Assembly (NCBI RefSeq): GCF_000306765.2
Contig: NC_017941.2
Coordinates: forward strand, 1,922,001 to 1,986,000
Length of the DNA: 64,000 bases
Direction of reading: 5' to 3'
Origin: Haloferax mediterranei ATCC 33500
GTDB taxonomy: Archaea; Halobacteriota; Halobacteria; Halobacteriales; Haloferacaceae
Shown here piece after piece: positions 8,891 through 17,599 of the stretch (the first letter of the stretch is position 1; every line of letters begins with the position of its first letter). A program made the translations under genes and the position numbers. Below the pieces are notes generated by a model. It made no database searches. It was not told the DNA's origin and saw nothing but the letters and a program-made list of their open reading frames with translations.

Positions 8891-9457
8891 TTAGTAGATG
8901 ACGTAGAGAAGCGCGTATACGACGTTTCCGAGGACGAACGACACGAGCCACAGCGACGCGGCGATGCGACCGAATCGGGCGTGTTGTGTCCCGAAAACCT
9001 CCGAGATGGGTCGCGTCAGCGCCAGCAGCATGGCGTAGTAGACGACCGGAACACAGACGACGGCGAGGAGGATGTGAATCGCCAGCGTCGGGAGATAGAT
9101 GAACTGATAGACGACTTCCGGCCCTTGGGCCGGGAACGGCGTCGTCCCTTTGACCACGACCTTGTAGAGATAGAGGACGAGGAACGTCGCAAACAGGAGA
9201 AACGAAGCGAGCATCATGCGCTGGTGTTTCTCGACCTCGCCGCGTTTGATGAACCGAACACCGGCGACGATAGTCACGATTGCGGCGGTGCTGATGACGG
9301 CGTTCGCGTGTGGAATCGCGTCGAACACGGCGTCGGGTGCGGTCGGAATCGCCGCGCGTGGAATCGCCCCGAGCACCGCGCCGAAGACGAGTGCGAGCGA
9401 GACGACCGAGAGGAAGGCGGTCAGGCCGCGGACGTGGTCGCGTGCACGAAACTCCAT
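8891..9457 (-). CDS. DUF420 family membrane protein
   Basis: A 188-residue integral membrane protein with about five transmembrane helices and conserved histidines (PHANAVIS and EKHQRMML). DUF420 proteins are found near heme-copper oxidase and cytochrome assembly genes in many prokaryotes, and the histidine pattern suggests heme or metal contact, but no function is settled. The ATG at 9455-9457 was chosen because the first hydrophobic helix follows after a short basic segment; the upstream extension of the frame runs through tRNA-Leu and cannot be coding. The neighbouring gene context gives no further hint. Confidence 0.8.
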   Translation of the reverse strand: MEFRARDHVRGLTAFLSVVSLALVFGAVLGAIPRAAIPTAPDAVFDAIPHANAVISTAAIVTIVAGVRFIKRGEVEKHQRMMLASFLLFATFLVLYLYKVVVKGTTPFPAQGPEVVYQFIYLPTLAIHILLAVVCVPVVYYAMLLALTRPISEVFGTQHARFGRIAASLWLVSFVLGNVVYALLYVIY

Positions 9458-9599
9458 AGGCGTATTGGAGGGCCGTAACGCCAAAATCGTTCTGTCCACG
9501 CCCGCTCCACGACGCCTGCAAACGCCCGACATTGTCGAATCGAAAGGAAAGTCATTTAAATTACCGCGGGGTAACGAAGAATGCAGCAAGACACAGCGA

Positions 9600-9684
9600 G
9601 CGTGGGTAGCCAAGCCAGGCCAACGGCGCAGCGTTGAGGGCGCTGTCCTGTAGAGGTCCGCCGGTTCAAATCCGGTCCCACGCA
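9600..9684 (+). tRNA. trnL-GAG: tRNA-Leu (anticodon GAG)
   Basis: An 85-nt class II tRNA. The acceptor stem pairs GCGUGGG (9600-9606) with CCCACGC (9677-9683), with discriminator A at 9684. The anticodon stem is CAGCG/CGCUG (9629-9645), with loop UUGAGGG placing GAG at 9636-9638. A long variable arm (UCCUGUAGAGGU) and a T-arm with GGUUCAAAUCC follow. No intron and no encoded CCA are seen. A TATA-like TTTAAATTA lies at about 9555-9563, beside an inverted repeat TTACC/GGTAA. Damaged copies of its 3' half lie downstream. Confidence 0.95.
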
Positions 9685-9690
9685 TCGCAA

Positions 9691-9816
9691 GATGCAGGTG
9701 ATTTCCTACATGGACATCACCCACGCACAATCCTTCCGAACACTACACCCCTGAGAGATTCCTCTCGGTGGGTTTCTACACCGTACCTACATCGCACCGA
9801 CAGCGACCGCGCTGTC
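9691..9816. repeat. 126-bp direct repeat, copy 1, downstream of tRNA-Leu
   Basis: Nearly identical to 9960-10085, offset 269 bp, with two visible differences (9751-9752 region ATTC versus ATAC, and CATCGC versus CACCGC). It contains a hairpin CTGAGAG/CTCTCGG. Its right end reads CAGCG-ACCG-CGCTG, mimicking the anticodon stem of the tRNA. That end runs directly into a degraded copy of the tRNA variable arm and T-arm (about 9810-9845). Confidence 0.9.
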
Positions 9817-9914
9817 CTGTAGCGGTCCGCCGGTGAGAATCCGGTCTGCCGGATTCGAACGTCGAGACGAGCAACGTGAGTCTCGGAAGTTCAAATCCGG
9901 TCCCACGCATCGCA
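9810..9914 (+). pseudogene. Two degraded copies of the tRNA-Leu 3' region
   Basis: Bases 9810-9845 align with tRNA positions 9641-9676 (variable arm plus T-arm) with a few changes, including loss of the TTC in the T-loop. Bases 9889-9914 repeat the tRNA 3' end exactly (GTTCAAATCCGGTCCCACGC plus six flanking bases, matching 9664-9689). Neither copy has a 5' half, so neither can make a tRNA. They look like products of repeated duplication or of old integration events at the tRNA 3' end. Confidence 0.8.
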
Positions 9915-9959
9915 TGGGCGGAGTGAAACTCCGCCAGTGAGGCGGCCTAGCCGCCGAAC

Positions 9960-10085
9960 GATGCAGGTGATTTCCTACATGGACATCACCCACGCACAAT
10001 CCTTCCGAACACTACACCCCTGAGAGATACCTCTCGGTGGGTTTCTACACCGTACCTACACCGCACCGACAGCGACCGCGCTGTC
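9960..10085. repeat. 126-bp direct repeat, copy 2
   Basis: Second copy of the repeat at 9691-9816, including the CTGAGAG/CTCTCGG hairpin and the anticodon-stem mimic at its right end. After 10085 the sequence diverges into ordinary promoter DNA of the MBF1 gene (TTTAAAAGG, about 10113-10121). Confidence 0.9.
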
Positions 10086-10145
10086 TTCTTTTGCAAACCG
10101 ACTCCGTGCCGCGAGTTTAAAAGGGTAGAACGAGTAACACGCGCC

Positions 10146-10667
10146 ATGGCCAAGTACTCGACAAACCGGGGCGGTGGTGGCTCCGACGGAGACAGTTGCG
10201 AACTCTGCGGTCGAACGACGGCGAAACTCCGCCGTGCGAACGTGGCCGGTGCCGACCTCCTTGTCTGTCCGGACTGCGCACCGCACGGGGAGAACCGCTA
10301 CACCGACCAAAAGCGCGAATCGACCGACAGCACCCGCGACGACTCCGAACGAAGTCGCCGCAAGCGCGCCGCCCAGCGGACGGCCAAGATGTACGATAGC
10401 GCCAAAGGCGACTCGAAACACTGGGAAGAAGAAGGGACGAACTACGAGAAGGACCGACTCCCGTATCTCGTCTCGGGATACGGCGGTGCCGTCGAATCCG
10501 CCCGCCAAGACGCTGGGCTTCAACTGTCCGAACTCGCCGAGGAACTCGACCTCGAAGAGAAACAACTCCTCGCTATCGAACAGGGTCGGGCGACGCGTGC
10601 GAACGTCGGTGGCTCTGTCATCCGCGCGCTCGAGGAGCGCCTCGACGTGTCCCTCGTCGACGAGTAG
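10146..10667 (+). CDS. mbf1: Multiprotein bridging factor 1-like zinc-ribbon/HTH protein
   Basis: A 173-residue protein with an N-terminal zinc ribbon (CELCGR at about 18-23 and CPDCAPHG at about 40-47), a charged linker rich in Arg/Lys/Glu, and a C-terminal helix-turn-helix of the XRE/MBF1 type (about 105-170, SARQDAGLQLSELAEELDL). Archaeal MBF1 is a transcription or translation-associated factor found on ribosomes in some archaea. A TATA box about 25-30 nt upstream suggests a near-leaderless mRNA. It stands alone ahead of the AlaX gene with a 35-bp gap. Confidence 0.85.
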   Translation: MAKYSTNRGGGGSDGDSCELCGRTTAKLRRANVAGADLLVCPDCAPHGENRYTDQKRESTDSTRDDSERSRRKRAAQRTAKMYDSAKGDSKHWEEEGTNYEKDRLPYLVSGYGGAVESARQDAGLQLSELAEELDLEEKQLLAIEQGRATRANVGGSVIRALEERLDVSLVDE

Positions 10668-10702
10668 CACGATTTTTCTCTCTTGGGCGTCTCGACGCCC
10701 AC

Positions 10703-11896
10703 ATGTCACTCTCTCTCGCACCCGAATCGCCCGAGGTCCGGGCGTTCGAGTCGACCGTGGCGAGCATCGACGGCCGGTCGGTCGTTCTCGACGAGACGTA
10801 CTTCTATCCTGAAGGCGGCGGCCAGCCTGCCGACCGCGGCGTCCTCGGCGGTGTCGAGGTCGAACATGTCCGGTCCGAAGGCGAGACCGTCGTCCACGAC
10901 CTCGCCGCCGCGCCCGAATTCGCGGTCGGCGACGAGGTGACTGGCGTCGTTGACGACGATTTCCGAACCTACTGTATGCGGGCGCACACTGCGAGTCACG
11001 TTCTCTACGGTGCGGGCCGCCATATCTTCGACGACCTCGGTTACGGTGGCTTCGACATCTCCGCGGAGAAAGTTCGCGTCGACTTCGAGACGACGACCGA
11101 AGTGGACGACGATGCACTCGTCGAGTTAGAACGGCTGGTCAACCGCGCAGTCTGGGACGCTCGCGAGGTTTCGTGGGACGAGATTCCCGTCCCCGAAGCC
11201 CGCTCCCGTGATGAAATCGCGTTCAACGTCAAGACCGAGGAGGGCGTCTTCGCCGACGCTGACGAGGTTCGCGTCGTCACTATCGAGGGCTGGGACTGGG
11301 GTGCCTGCGGAGGTACGCACGTCTCGAACACTATCGAAATCGGCCCGGTCGAAGTGCTCGGCCGGTCGAATCCCGGCGAGGGACTCACCCGCGTCGAGTT
11401 CGCGGTCGGCCCTTCGGCGGTCGACCACCGCGCCGAAGTACAGACTGCAGCCTACGAAGCGGCCCGCGCACTCGGGACGAATCTGGAATCACTCGGAGAG
11501 ACGGCGGTCGACGTGGTCGCCGCAAGAGACGAACTCGAATCCGAACTCGCAGACCTGAAAACAGAGGTTCTGGGCGCACGACTCGCGAGCTTCGAGACGG
11601 TCGAACGCGACGGTGTGACGTGGAAACTCGGCTCAGTCTCGGGATTCGGCGCGAACGAAGTCGGCGAGGCAGCAAAGGAGGCTCGCGACGAGTCCGAAGC
11701 GGACGTGTTCGTCGCCGTCGACGAGTCGAACGCACCGTTCCTCGTCGTCGCCAGCACCGGTGACGTCGCTGCTGGCGATATCGTCTCCGAGGTGACGGAC
11801 GAATTCGGCGGCGGCGGTGGTGGTGGACCGACGTTCGCACAGGGAGGCGGCCTCGGCGCGTCCGCCGAGGAGGTGTTGGCGTACCTCCGCGAGTGA
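10703..11896 (+). CDS. alaX: AlaX-type alanyl-tRNA editing protein with DHHA1 domain
   Basis: A 397-residue free-standing relative of the editing half of alanyl-tRNA synthetase, which removes serine or glycine from mischarged tRNA-Ala. It has an N-terminal beta-barrel domain (1-80, with YPEGGGQPADRG), the zinc/catalytic motif HTASH (95-99) and its partner CGGTH (202-206). The long C-terminal part (about 250-397) looks like a DHHA1 oligomerisation domain ending in a glycine-rich segment GGGGGGGPTFAQGG. There is no aminoacylation core. The length fits the long AlaX-L subtype. Confidence 0.88.
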   Translation: MSLSLAPESPEVRAFESTVASIDGRSVVLDETYFYPEGGGQPADRGVLGGVEVEHVRSEGETVVHDLAAAPEFAVGDEVTGVVDDDFRTYCMRAHTASHVLYGAGRHIFDDLGYGGFDISAEKVRVDFETTTEVDDDALVELERLVNRAVWDAREVSWDEIPVPEARSRDEIAFNVKTEEGVFADADEVRVVTIEGWDWGACGGTHVSNTIEIGPVEVLGRSNPGEGLTRVEFAVGPSAVDHRAEVQTAAYEAARALGTNLESLGETAVDVVAARDELESELADLKTEVLGARLASFETVERDGVTWKLGSVSGFGANEVGEAAKEARDESEADVFVAVDESNAPFLVVASTGDVAAGDIVSEVTDEFGGGGGGGPTFAQGGGLGASAEEVLAYLRE

Positions 11897-12010
11897 GTCG
11901 GCCGCTCTCTCCCTCCGTTTTTCAGCCGACGCGCCGCAAACTGGTCGGTCCGCTGACGGGCGCGCCGACATTTCAATCATCTTTTTCAATGACGGTCCGT
12001 ACTGACGAGC

Positions 12011-13156
12011 ATGGAAACCGTAGGGTCTGCCACGGGTCTGACCGACGAGCAACGGGCTATCCGCGACGTGGTCCACGAGTTCGCAGTCGAGGAGATTCGC
12101 CCAACTGCGCGCGAGGCCGACGAGACGGAGACGTTCCCCGAAGACGTGTGGGACGGCCTCGCAGAACTCGACCTGACCGGACTAACCGTCCCCGAAGAGT
12201 ACGGTGGCTTCGGTGCCGACCGAGCGACCTACGCGGTGGTCAACGAGGAAGTCGCCTACGGCCAACTCGCCGTCGCGACCGCCCTCTCGGTCCACTGCCT
12301 CGCCACGGAGTGTATCGCCGAGTTCGCCACCGACGAACAGAAAGAAGAGTGGCTGCCGAAGATGGCCCGCGGCCGACCCGTTGGGATGTTCGGTCTTTCC
12401 GAACCCGAGGCTGGTTCGAACCCCGCACAGATGTCGACCGTCGCCCGCCGCGAGGGCGACGAGTACGTCATCAACGGGAAGAAACAGTGGATAACCAACG
12501 GCCAGCGCGGCGGCGTCTGTATCCTCTTCGCCAAGACGGACCCCGACGACCCGTCGTCGGTCACGCAGTTCCTCGTCCCCAAAGAAGCCGGCTACGAAGT
12601 CGGCAAGAAAGAAGAGAAACTCGGTCTCCGCGCATCCGATACGACGGCGCTCATCTTCGACGACGTGCGCATCCCGGCCGAGAACCGACTCACCGAGGAG
12701 GGGAAGGGTCTCTCGGCCGCCTTCCGCATCCTGACCGGCGGTCGTATCGGTATTGCCTCGCAGGCCGTGGGCCTCGCGCAGGCCGCCCTCGACGACGCCA
12801 TCGACTACGCCAACGAGCGCGAGCAGTTCGACAAGCCCATCTCGAAGATTCAGGCGATTCGCCACAAGATTGCGGACATGGGAACGCAGGTCCACGCCTC
12901 GCGCATGCTCGTCCGCGAAGCCGCCCGCGTCGCCGACGCCGGCGACGACCCGCGAACCGCCGCGTCGATAGCGAAGTACTTCGCCAGCGAGGCCGCGGTC
13001 GACGTGACCAACGAAGCCGTGCAGGTCCACGGTGGCTACGGCTACACGACGGACTTCGACGTAGAGCGGTACTACCGCGATTCGAAGATTACGACTATCT
13101 ACGAGGGAACGAGCGAGATTCAAAAAGAGATTATCGCGCGGTCGCTCCTCGACTGA
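12011..13156 (+). CDS. acd: Acyl-CoA dehydrogenase
   Basis: A 381-residue FAD enzyme of fatty-acid or branched-chain acyl-CoA oxidation, introducing a 2,3-double bond. Family signatures are GLSEPEAGSNPAQMSTVA in the middle and QVHGGYGYTTDFDVERYYRD near the end. The presumed catalytic base is E365 in IYEGTSEIQ. The length is standard. It is monocistronic here; no electron-transfer flavoprotein genes are adjacent, so substrate chain length remains open. Confidence 0.92.
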   Translation: METVGSATGLTDEQRAIRDVVHEFAVEEIRPTAREADETETFPEDVWDGLAELDLTGLTVPEEYGGFGADRATYAVVNEEVAYGQLAVATALSVHCLATECIAEFATDEQKEEWLPKMARGRPVGMFGLSEPEAGSNPAQMSTVARREGDEYVINGKKQWITNGQRGGVCILFAKTDPDDPSSVTQFLVPKEAGYEVGKKEEKLGLRASDTTALIFDDVRIPAENRLTEEGKGLSAAFRILTGGRIGIASQAVGLAQAALDDAIDYANEREQFDKPISKIQAIRHKIADMGTQVHASRMLVREAARVADAGDDPRTAASIAKYFASEAAVDVTNEAVQVHGGYGYTTDFDVERYYRDSKITTIYEGTSEIQKEIIARSLLD

Positions 13157-13184
13157 GTTCGCGCGCTTTTTCCACGCAGCCTTT

Positions 13185-13619
13185 CTACGCGGTCGATTTC
13201 ACTCGTTTTCGACGGCGGTAGAGTCCAATCGCAGCGACAGCGGTGAGAAACAGACAGCCCGCGAGCGTCACCCACGTGCCGGGTCCCGCGATGAACGTCC
13301 CCTGCCACGACTGGATGAACCAGCCGACTGCGAGTGCTCCGACTGCTCCGACGACGAGTTCGCCGCGCCGATAGCGATAACCAGCTAGCGACAGCGCCGA
13401 GAGAAGCAGGACGGTTGGTACGAGGACGAGCCCGTGTGGAAGTTCGAGGCCGCTTCCCATTCCAGAGTGGTAGATACTGATGACGGGTCCCTCGTGCGCG
13501 GGACTGACCCGAACCCACGGCAGGAGGACGCCGGCCACGACGACGAGCGAGGGAGCGACTGGAGCGATACGCTCCGGGACTGAGGGGGACACACAGGACG
13601 GTGTTCTGTGCGACAGCAT
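13185..13619 (-). CDS. Small haloarchaeal membrane protein, function unknown
   Basis: A 144-residue protein with about four hydrophobic segments (near 20-38, 60-80, 90-105 and 115-135) and a basic C-terminal tail RRRKRVKS. No family was recognised. The ATG at 13617-13619 was preferred over an upstream alternative because the extra residues are arginine-rich and overlap the divergent promoter region. It is divergent from the HAD hydrolase gene and convergent with acd. Confidence 0.65.
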   Translation of the reverse strand: MLSHRTPSCVSPSVPERIAPVAPSLVVVAGVLLPWVRVSPAHEGPVISIYHSGMGSGLELPHGLVLVPTVLLLSALSLAGYRYRRGELVVGAVGALAVGWFIQSWQGTFIAGPGTWVTLAGCLFLTAVAAIGLYRRRKRVKSTA

Positions 13620-13667
13620 AGGCCTTCTCCCAAAGCGTCTTTTCACTCCGGTCCCGTACTGCGGTCA

Positions 13668-14222
13668 ATGGCGCTCCCCGACCTCTCGGATTTCGATGCC
13701 GTCGTCTACGACCTCGACGGGACGCTCGTGAACCTCCGCGTCGACTGGGCTGCAGCCGCTCAAGACGCCGCGCTCGTCTTGCAAGACGCGGGCGTCGAAG
13801 CGGACTCGATGGACCTCTGGCGGATGCTCGATGTCGCCGACGAGGCCGGCGTCCGCGACGAACTAGAACGAGAACTTTCGGCACACGAGCGACAGGGAGC
13901 GTGGACTTCCGACCGGCTCCCGCTCGCCGACCACCTTACCGCCGACGGCGTTCCGTCGGGTGTCTGTTCGCTCAACGCCGAAGACGCCTGTCGCGTCGCA
14001 CTCGATGTTCACGACCTCACCCACCACGTTGACGCACTCGTCGGTCGCGACACTGTGGCGACGCAAAAACCGGCCCCCGAGCCACTCCTCGAGACGCTCG
14101 GTCGGATGGACGTTGACCCCGGCGCCGCGGTGTTCATCGGCGACTCGGCTCGAGACAAGAAGACTGCGGAGCGCGCCGATATCGCGTTCAGATACGTCGA
14201 TGGCGGTCCATCAGGAGTCTGA
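13668..14222 (+). CDS. HAD superfamily hydrolase (phosphatase)
   Basis: A 184-residue haloacid-dehalogenase-fold phosphatase. Motif I is YDLDGTLV (D14 as nucleophile, counted from the ATG at 13668), motif III lysine is in QKPAPEPL, and motif IV is FIGDSARDKKTA. The cap is a small helical insert, typical of the phosphoglycolate phosphatase-like subgroup. The upstream frame extension to 13608 was rejected because it overlaps the divergent gene and its sequence is not protein-like. The substrate cannot be named. Confidence 0.85.
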   Translation: MALPDLSDFDAVVYDLDGTLVNLRVDWAAAAQDAALVLQDAGVEADSMDLWRMLDVADEAGVRDELERELSAHERQGAWTSDRLPLADHLTADGVPSGVCSLNAEDACRVALDVHDLTHHVDALVGRDTVATQKPAPEPLLETLGRMDVDPGAAVFIGDSARDKKTAERADIAFRYVDGGPSGV

Positions 14223-14417
14223 ACGTCACTTCTGTTGCGGACAGGCGGCACTCGGCACGACCGCTCCGCGAGACGCCGTGCCGCACACCCGCGTCACGCC
14301 TCGCGGCGATACTTAGCGCACGGGGATACTGGCCGCGGAATCGTATATGAACATTTGCGGACCGGCGTCTTTCGTTCCGCCGAGGCCGTTAAGCCCGACG
14401 GGTTCTACTTCCTCGAC

Positions 14418-14822
14418 ATGGGATACCCGGTCTCGTACTACTGTCCGCACTGCGGCGCGGTCGTCGAACTCGAACGCGACGGCTACCTCGCCGACAAGTC
14501 AGTAACGCCCTATCCGCTCGAAGGGTGGGTGTACGCTGACCCGGACGAGGACTTCGAGGACGCCGAAGGAATCCACTTCGTCTGCGGCGAAAGCGACGCG
14601 CCTGACCTGACGTGGACCGACGTGGTGAGCGAGGCGGACGACGTGGAGAACCCGGGATTGGCGTCGCCATGCGGCCGCGACTTCTATCTCTCGTTCGTAA
14701 AGTACGAACACGGCCGCGAAGTGGAGTCCGTTCCCGAAAGCGACTACGTCGTCATCGGCGGACAGGGACCATCGAGTCCGCGAGGGCCGGATACTGGCCC
14801 GCGCGGGCCGGGTCGGTTCTGA
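14418..14822 (+). CDS. Zinc-ribbon-like haloarchaeal protein, unknown function
   Basis: A 134-residue acidic protein beginning MGYPVSYYCPHCGAVVELER; a second cysteine pair is more widely spaced (HFVCGESD and SPCGRDFY), so it may bind one zinc. The C-terminus is a proline/arginine-rich tail. The ATG at 14418 was chosen since the upstream part of the frame reads as random sequence. No family was recognised. It is convergent with rtcB, 21 bp apart. Confidence 0.6.
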   Translation: MGYPVSYYCPHCGAVVELERDGYLADKSVTPYPLEGWVYADPDEDFEDAEGIHFVCGESDAPDLTWTDVVSEADDVENPGLASPCGRDFYLSFVKYEHGREVESVPESDYVVIGGQGPSSPRGPDTGPRGPGRF

Positions 14823-14843
14823 GAATTCGGGAGTCTCGGACGG

Positions 14844-16304
14844 TTAGCCCTTGATGTTGCAGACGGGGAACGTCCGAACCACCTTGTCGCCGATGCCTAA
14901 CTCGTCGGAGACGCGAACGACTTCGTCAACGTCCTTGTAGACGCCGGGTGCTTCCTCGGCCACCGTCGCGCCCGATTGCGCCTTGACGAAGATTTTCTGT
15001 TGCTCGCGGAGTTCTTCCTGAACCGTCTCGCCCCAGTACTCCTGTTTCGCTTGCGTTCGGCTCATTAAGCGGCCTGCGCCGTGGGCGGTCGACCCGAACG
15101 TGAGGTCGAGCGAGGACTCGCCGCCGCGGAGGATGTAACTTCCCGCGCCCATGCTGCCGGGGATGATGACCGGCTGCCCCACGTCGGCGTACGCCGGTGG
15201 GAGTTCGGGTCGGCCCGCGGGGAACGCTCTGGTCGCGCCCTTGCGGTGGACGTAGAGTTCTCGGTCCTCGCCGTCAACGGTGTGGACTTCCTTCTTGGCG
15301 ATGTTGTGTGCCACGTCGTAGAGGAGTCGCATCTCCATGTCGCGCCAGTCGCGGTCGAACACGTCGGCGAACACCTCGCGCGTGCGGTGCATGACGAGTT
15401 GCCGGTTCACCCACGCGAAGTTGATGGCGGCGCACATCGCGCCGTAGTACTCTTCGGCGAGTTGCGACCTCGCGGGTGCGGCGGCGAGTTCCTTGTCCGG
15501 TAGCTCTTCGAGGAGGTCCGCGTGTTCCTTCTCGATTCGCCGGAGGTAGTCCGTACAGGTCTGGTGGCCGAGACCGCGAGAGCCACAGTGAATGAGGACG
15601 ACGATTTGGTCGGCTTCGAGACCGAACGATTCGGCCACGTCCTCGCGGTACACGTCGGTGACGCGCTGCACTTCGAGGAAGTGGTTCCCGGAGCCGAGGC
15701 TTCCGATTTGGTTGCGTCCGCGGTCTTTGGCCTTCTGCGAGACGTATTCGGGTCGTGCGTCGTCACGGGACCCCTCGTCTTCGCAGTGTGCAAGGTCGTC
15801 TTCGGTCGCATAGCCCGCGTCGAGCGCCCACTCCATCCCACGGGCGAGGATATCGTCGATAGTCTCCGCGTCGCCCGTGACGACACCACCACCGCCGAGA
15901 CCGGACGGAATCGCCTCGAAGAGGGCGTCGACCAGTTCCGCTTCCTTGCCCTTGAGGTCCTCGTAGGTGAGGTTCGTCGTCATCATGCGGACGCCGCAGT
16001 TGATGTCGTAGCCGACAGCACCCGGCGAGATACAGCCATCTGTGGCGTCGGTCGCGCCGACGCCGCCGACAGGGAAGCCGTAGCCCTGGTGGCCGTCGGG
16101 CATGCAGATAGCGTGGTTGGTGATGCCCGGCAGGTGCGTCGCGTTCCGCAACTGCTCGAGCGTCTTGTCCTGTCCGATCTGTTCGAGCAACGCTTCGGAG
16201 GCGAGCACCCGTGCGGGGGCGTTCATCTCGCCCTCCTGTGGAATCTCCCAGACGTGCTCACGAACTCGTCGCAGTTCGATATCGCCGAACTCGCGTGTAG
16301 TCAT
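14844..16304 (-). CDS. rtcB: RNA-splicing ligase RtcB
   Basis: A 486-residue GTP-dependent RNA ligase that joins 2',3'-cyclic phosphate and 5'-OH ends, including exon halves after tRNA intron removal. Metal-binding residues are visible in GAVGYDINCGVRMM (D100, C103) and GSGNHFLEVQ; the guanylylated histidine is expected in the HRKGATRAFPAG segment. No intein interrupts it, unlike some archaeal RtcB genes. The ATG at 16302-16304 (MTTREFGDIELRR) was chosen over an upstream extension. Its activator archease is encoded next upstream. Confidence 0.95.
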   Translation of the reverse strand: MTTREFGDIELRRVREHVWEIPQEGEMNAPARVLASEALLEQIGQDKTLEQLRNATHLPGITNHAICMPDGHQGYGFPVGGVGATDATDGCISPGAVGYDINCGVRMMTTNLTYEDLKGKEAELVDALFEAIPSGLGGGGVVTGDAETIDDILARGMEWALDAGYATEDDLAHCEDEGSRDDARPEYVSQKAKDRGRNQIGSLGSGNHFLEVQRVTDVYREDVAESFGLEADQIVVLIHCGSRGLGHQTCTDYLRRIEKEHADLLEELPDKELAAAPARSQLAEEYYGAMCAAINFAWVNRQLVMHRTREVFADVFDRDWRDMEMRLLYDVAHNIAKKEVHTVDGEDRELYVHRKGATRAFPAGRPELPPAYADVGQPVIIPGSMGAGSYILRGGESSLDLTFGSTAHGAGRLMSRTQAKQEYWGETVQEELREQQKIFVKAQSGATVAEEAPGVYKDVDEVVRVSDELGIGDKVVRTFPVCNIKG

Positions 16305-16422
16305 GTATGAATAATCGAGACGGCGACTCAATAGGATTCCGTCACGCGTCCGCACAAGAAAACGTCTTCACGACACCAAGGTCTGCCCGTCTACCATTTA
16401 TCCGACTGTCAGTATCGTCGGT

Positions 16423-16833
16423 TCACACGTCGAAAACGACGTACGCTTCCCACCCGTTTCCGGTCTCCTCGAGTCGCATCTCGGAGTACGTGACGGCCTT
16501 CACGTCGCGGGCGTCCACGTCGGCAAAGGGGATTCCCCGTGCCGAGGCGTCGACAATCCACTCGTCGTCTGTCTGACGCACTGTCGCCTCGTGGGCGGCC
16601 GGGAGGACGCCGCGCACGTCGCGTTCGTAGATGAGTTGGTCGAGGTAGTCAAACAGCAGCGCTTCTCGACTCTCCGCCCGAACGGAAAACGAAAATCGGT
16701 CGCCTGTCTCGGCTAACTCGTCGCACATCGCGGCAGTGAGACCGTCGGCGACGGCGGCGAAGACGTTGCCGAGGGTCGACCCGTGGGCTTCGACTGCCAC
16801 GTCGGCAGTGTGTTCGCGAAGTGTGTAGCACAT
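16423..16833 (-). CDS. Archease
   Basis: A 136-residue protein of the archease family, which promotes RtcB guanylylation and multiple turnover. It begins MCYTLREHTADVAVEAHG, with the conserved acidic residues D9 and others, and ends VTYSEMRLEETGNGWEAYVVFDV in outline. The start at 16831-16833 removes two weak upstream codons. It lies 118 bp upstream of rtcB on the same strand, so the RNA-ligation pair is probably co-regulated. Confidence 0.92.
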   Translation of the reverse strand: MCYTLREHTADVAVEAHGSTLGNVFAAVADGLTAAMCDELAETGDRFSFSVRAESREALLFDYLDQLIYERDVRGVLPAAHEATVRQTDDEWIVDASARGIPFADVDARDVKAVTYSEMRLEETGNGWEAYVVFDV

Positions 16834-17010
16834 ACTGAACACAGGGGCACCGCCTACCCTCGTCCTTTCGGTCAGTCGTCGTCCCTGCGCCTCTCAAGAA
16901 CCCGTCACTTCCCAGGTCTGTTGCCGGCTCTTGACACATTCCACCAGTGGTATCTATGAGGTATACTGACGGACGGTGGAGTTATATTCTCGCTCCGGTA
17001 ACCTCGGAAT

Positions 17011-17487
17011 GTGAGCGTCAACGTGGAGATGCGGGTCGACGCCCCCGGACAGAAGGAGTACGCCGAGGAGGCGTGGGACCTGAAAGAGCAAATTCGGGTC
17101 GATGAGGGTCTCCTGAAGCAACGACGAGGGTTCTTCATGGACGCCTACCGACGGTCGACGACGTATCTCCTCTTCGAAAACGACACGCTCGTCGCCTTCG
17201 CCTCGACACGACGTGACGGCTACATTCTCTTTCTCGCCGTCTCCCCCGACGCCCGCGGGAAGGGATACGCGAAGCGACTCGTCGCGGAAGTTGCCAAGGA
17301 GCATCCCGTCGTGACCTGTCACGCCCGCACGACGAATCAGAATGCCCTCGACTTCTACGAGAACATCGGCTTTACCGTCCGCCGCCGCATCGAGAACTAC
17401 TACGAAGACGGCGGCTCCGCGTTCTATCTCCGACTCGGCGAGGAAGCGAGTCTCAGAGAGCGCCTCTCCGAATTCCTCCTTCGGTAG
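17011..17487 (+). CDS. GNAT family N-acetyltransferase
   Basis: A 158-residue acetyltransferase with the acetyl-CoA binding motif VSPDARGKGYAKRLV and a late strand LDFYENIGFTVRRRIENYYEDG typical of N-alpha or small-molecule acetyltransferases. The start is a GTG at 17011. A TATA-like TTATATTC lies at about 16981-16988. The substrate is unknown; the final motif resembles RimI-type enzymes. It is monocistronic. Confidence 0.85.
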   Translation: MSVNVEMRVDAPGQKEYAEEAWDLKEQIRVDEGLLKQRRGFFMDAYRRSTTYLLFENDTLVAFASTRRDGYILFLAVSPDARGKGYAKRLVAEVAKEHPVVTCHARTTNQNALDFYENIGFTVRRRIENYYEDGGSAFYLRLGEEASLRERLSEFLLR

Positions 17488-17599
17488 CTCACCACTTCGA
17501 CCGGCTGCGCGCGTCGATTACCAGTGAATTACCAGTGAGCCACGAGGCTCTTTGCCCGCATCCTTAATTTTTATTCAGTTCGTAGTAATATGCTCGTGT

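Noticed and set aside
8661..9521. Long minus-strand arginine-rich frame covering the DUF420 gene and adjacent gap
   Set aside because: It overlaps the hydrophobic DUF420 frame and has the Arg/His/Asp-rich composition of a shadow frame in GC-rich DNA.
9787..9999. Small minus-strand frame (MCVGDVHVGNHLH) in the tRNA-Leu repeats
   Set aside because: Its sequence comes from the repeated tRNA flanks; an almost identical start occurs in copy 1, as expected for repeated non-coding DNA.
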